From: CALLCD01 sp039817885
GTDB taxonomy: Bacteria; Pseudomonadota; Alphaproteobacteria; Caulobacterales; Hyphomonadaceae
Assembly (NCBI GenBank): GCA_039817885.1
Contig: JBCBUY010000005.1
Coordinates: 12,897 to 76,896 of the forward strand
Reading direction: 5' to 3'
Length of the DNA stretch: 64,000 bases
Within the stretch, counting starts at the first letter, position 1. Every line of letters starts with the position of its first letter. The notes beneath the pieces are model-generated. The model was given only the letters and a program-made list of their open reading frames with translations, had not been told where the DNA came from and did not search any database. Position numbers and translations under genes: made by a program. Shown here piece by piece: positions 62,229 to 64,000 of this stretch.

Positions 62229-64000
62229 ATGCCGTCACTGACACCGAGTCTGGAGACCGCCATCGAGTCCGCCCTCGGACTCGCTGCTGAGCTGAAACAA
62301 GAATATGCCACCCTCGAGCACCTGCTCTTCGCGCTTATCGATGATGAGGACGCCGCTGAGGTCATGGATGCCTGCAAGGTCGACCTGCAGAAGCTGCGCC
62401 TCGACCTGACCCGCTACATGAATGAAGAACTGTCTGGACTCGTCGTTGAGGACTTTAATGGCCGTGTACAGCCAACGGCCGGCTTCCAGCGTGTCGTGCA
62501 GCGCGCTATTCAGCATGTCGACATTTCAGGCCGCGACGAAGTAACGGGCGCGAATGTGCTGATCTCGATTTTCTCCGAGCGCGAAAGCCACGCAGCCTAC
62601 TTCCTGCAAGAACAAGACATGACGCGCTATGATGCGGTTAGCTACATTTCGCATGGCGTGGCGAAGAAGCCTGGCATGTCAAAATCGCAGCCTGTGCGCG
62701 GGGCTCAAGAAGAGAACGAACAAACCAACCAATCTGGCCCTGAGGCCCTAACGGCCTACTGCGTCAACCTCAATGAGAAAGCGGCAGCCGGCAAAGTCGA
62801 TCCATTGATTGGCCGCGACGCCGAAATCGAGCGCTGCATCGAGGTTCTGTGCCGGCGCAACAAGAACAATCCGATCCTTGTCGGAGACCCAGGAGTGGGC
62901 AAGACGGCCATCGCAGAGGGGTTGGCGAAGAAGATCGTCGACGGTGAAGCACCGGATATCTTGAGCGATGCTGTGATCTGGTCGCTCGATATGGGAGCCT
63001 TGCTTGCCGGAACCCGTTACCGTGGCGATTTCGAAGAACGCCTTAAATCGGTGATGAAGGAACTAGAAGAGCAAGAGAAGGCAATTCTATTTATCGACGA
63101 GATCCATACAGTGATCGGGGCAGGAGCGACCTCCGGTGGAGCCATGGACGCCTCCAACCTTCTGAAGCCAGCCCTTCAGAATGGCGGCCTTCGCTGCATG
63201 GGATCCACCACCTTCAAGGAGTACAAGCAGCACTTCGAGAAAGACCGCGCCCTCTCCCGTCGTTTCAGAAAAATCGACGTGGTCGAGCCATCTGTGCCGG
63301 ACACAATCAAAATCCTTTTGGGATTGAAACCGAAATTCGAAGAGTTTCACGCACTGAAATACACGAATGATGCGATCAAATCGGCGGTGGAATTATCTGA
63401 GCGCTACATCACGGATCGCAAACTGCCGGACAAGGCAATAGACGTGATCGACGAAGCGGGGGCCACTCAGTGGCTCAGACCTGAGAATAAGCGCAGAAAA
63501 TCGATCGGCGTCACAGATATCGAAGCGATCGTCGCGAAGATCGCGCGGATCCCACCAAAACAGGTCACCAAGGATGATGCCAAACAGCTGGCATCCCTGG
63601 AGAAAGATCTGAAGCGGGTGGTCTTTGGACAAGACCCGGCCATTACGGCGCTGTCTGCGGCCATCAAAATGGCGCGGGCGGGTCTGCGCGAACCCAACAA
63701 GCCAATTGGATCATACCTTTTCTCAGGCCCAACCGGCGTCGGCAAAACAGAAGTGGCACGTCAACTGGCATCTATCCTTGGCGTCGAGCTTCTGCGTTTC
63801 GACATGTCTGAATATATGGAACGCCACACGGTCTCACGGCTGATCGGTGCTCCTCCTGGTTATGTCGGTTTCGATCAGGGTGGATTGCTGACCGACGGCG
63901 TTGATCAGCACCCCCACTGCGTCTTGTTGCTCGACGAAATCGAGAAAGCACATCCAGAGCTGTTCAACATCCTTTTGCAAGTCATGGACAACGGAACCCT
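62229..64000 (+). CDS. clpA: ATP-dependent Clp protease ATPase subunit ClpA (partial, 3' end off the window)
   Basis: At least 590 codons are present, starting one base after the clpS stop. The N-domain repeats (TPSLETAIESALGLA and FQRVVQRAIQHV) are followed by AAA+ domain 1 with Walker A GDPGVGKTAIAEGL and Walker B FIDEIHTVIGAG, and the start of domain 2 with GPTGVGKTEVA and LLLDEIEKAHPE. ClpA unfolds substrates for ClpP (not seen here). The gene is cut at the right edge. Confidence 0.97.
   Translation, partial: MPSLTPSLETAIESALGLAAELKQEYATLEHLLFALIDDEDAAEVMDACKVDLQKLRLDLTRYMNEELSGLVVEDFNGRVQPTAGFQRVVQRAIQHVDISGRDEVTGANVLISIFSERESHAAYFLQEQDMTRYDAVSYISHGVAKKPGMSKSQPVRGAQEENEQTNQSGPEALTAYCVNLNEKAAAGKVDPLIGRDAEIERCIEVLCRRNKNNPILVGDPGVGKTAIAEGLAKKIVDGEAPDILSDAVIWSLDMGALLAGTRYRGDFEERLKSVMKELEEQEKAILFIDEIHTVIGAGATSGGAMDASNLLKPALQNGGLRCMGSTTFKEYKQHFEKDRALSRRFRKIDVVEPSVPDTIKILLGLKPKFEEFHALKYTNDAIKSAVELSERYITDRKLPDKAIDVIDEAGATQWLRPENKRRKSIGVTDIEAIVAKIARIPPKQVTKDDAKQLASLEKDLKRVVFGQDPAITALSAAIKMARAGLREPNKPIGSYLFSGPTGVGKTEVARQLASILGVELLRFDMSEYMERHTVSRLIGAPPGYVGFDQGGLLTDGVDQHPHCVLLLDEIEKAHPELFNILLQVMDNGT

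Overview
The window is a gene-dense, moderately GC-rich stretch of an alphaproteobacterial chromosome, most likely a marine, stalked or appendaged type (Hyphomonadaceae, Maricaulales or Caulobacterales). This placement is inferred from gene content: CYP153 P450, fused cysNC, xseB-ispA-dxs, clpS-clpA, cvpA-purF, DUF938, a phasin, and palindromic extragenic repeats of a type common in this class. No rRNA, tRNA, insertion sequence, prophage or CRISPR array was seen. Both ends cut genes: a serine hydrolase at the left and clpA at the right.

Region by region. 1-3.3 kb: lipid and acyl-CoA genes (serine hydrolase, acyl-CoA dehydrogenase, thioesterase) and two tiny minus-strand genes with a strongly structured stretch after them. 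3.5-5.3 kb: a good Fur-type box, a 63-aa exported His-His-Glu protein, then nickel superoxide dismutase (sodN), its maturation peptidase (sodX) and an IsdG-type haem-degrading monooxygenase as one overlapping unit. I read this as a possible iron-sparing cassette. 5.4-11.3 kb: CYP153 alkane hydroxylase, glutathione reductase, rpiA, glmU and phosphoglycolate phosphatase. 12-17.4 kb: a curli-type amyloid operon (csgF, csgG, a very large curlin, a second curlin, a putative lipoprotein) without csgE or csgD. 18.2-21 kb: cysD-cysNC sulfate activation.

21-40 kb: a methyltransferase, an acyl-CoA synthetase and isoprenoid genes (xseB-ispA-dxs). Then come signal peptidase, metallo-hydrolase, acetyltransferase, a phosphatidylserine decarboxylase homologue that lacks the self-cleaving serine, an Atm1-type ABC exporter, LOG protein, gltX, membrane proteins, a VWA protein and an exported nuclease. 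40.2-40.5 kb holds palindromic repeats. 40.7-45.7 kb: an alpha/beta hydrolase and membrane protein divergent from a frameshifted LysR gene, a hypothetical gene, and a Rieske domain fused to a thiamine-diphosphate enzyme.

45.8-54 kb: housekeeping genes (mlaE-mlaF, alr, dnaB, radA, cvpA, purF). 54-61 kb: PilZ proteins, a MarR regulator, a valine-degradation operon (3-hydroxyisobutyryl-CoA hydrolase, an NTF2-like protein, mmsB), an enoyl reductase, a D,D-carboxypeptidase and a phasin. 61-64 kb: DUF1499, clpS and clpA.

All functions are read from translated sequence by motif recognition. No database search was run. Start sites were chosen by eye from ribosome binding sites and the expected family N-terminus.
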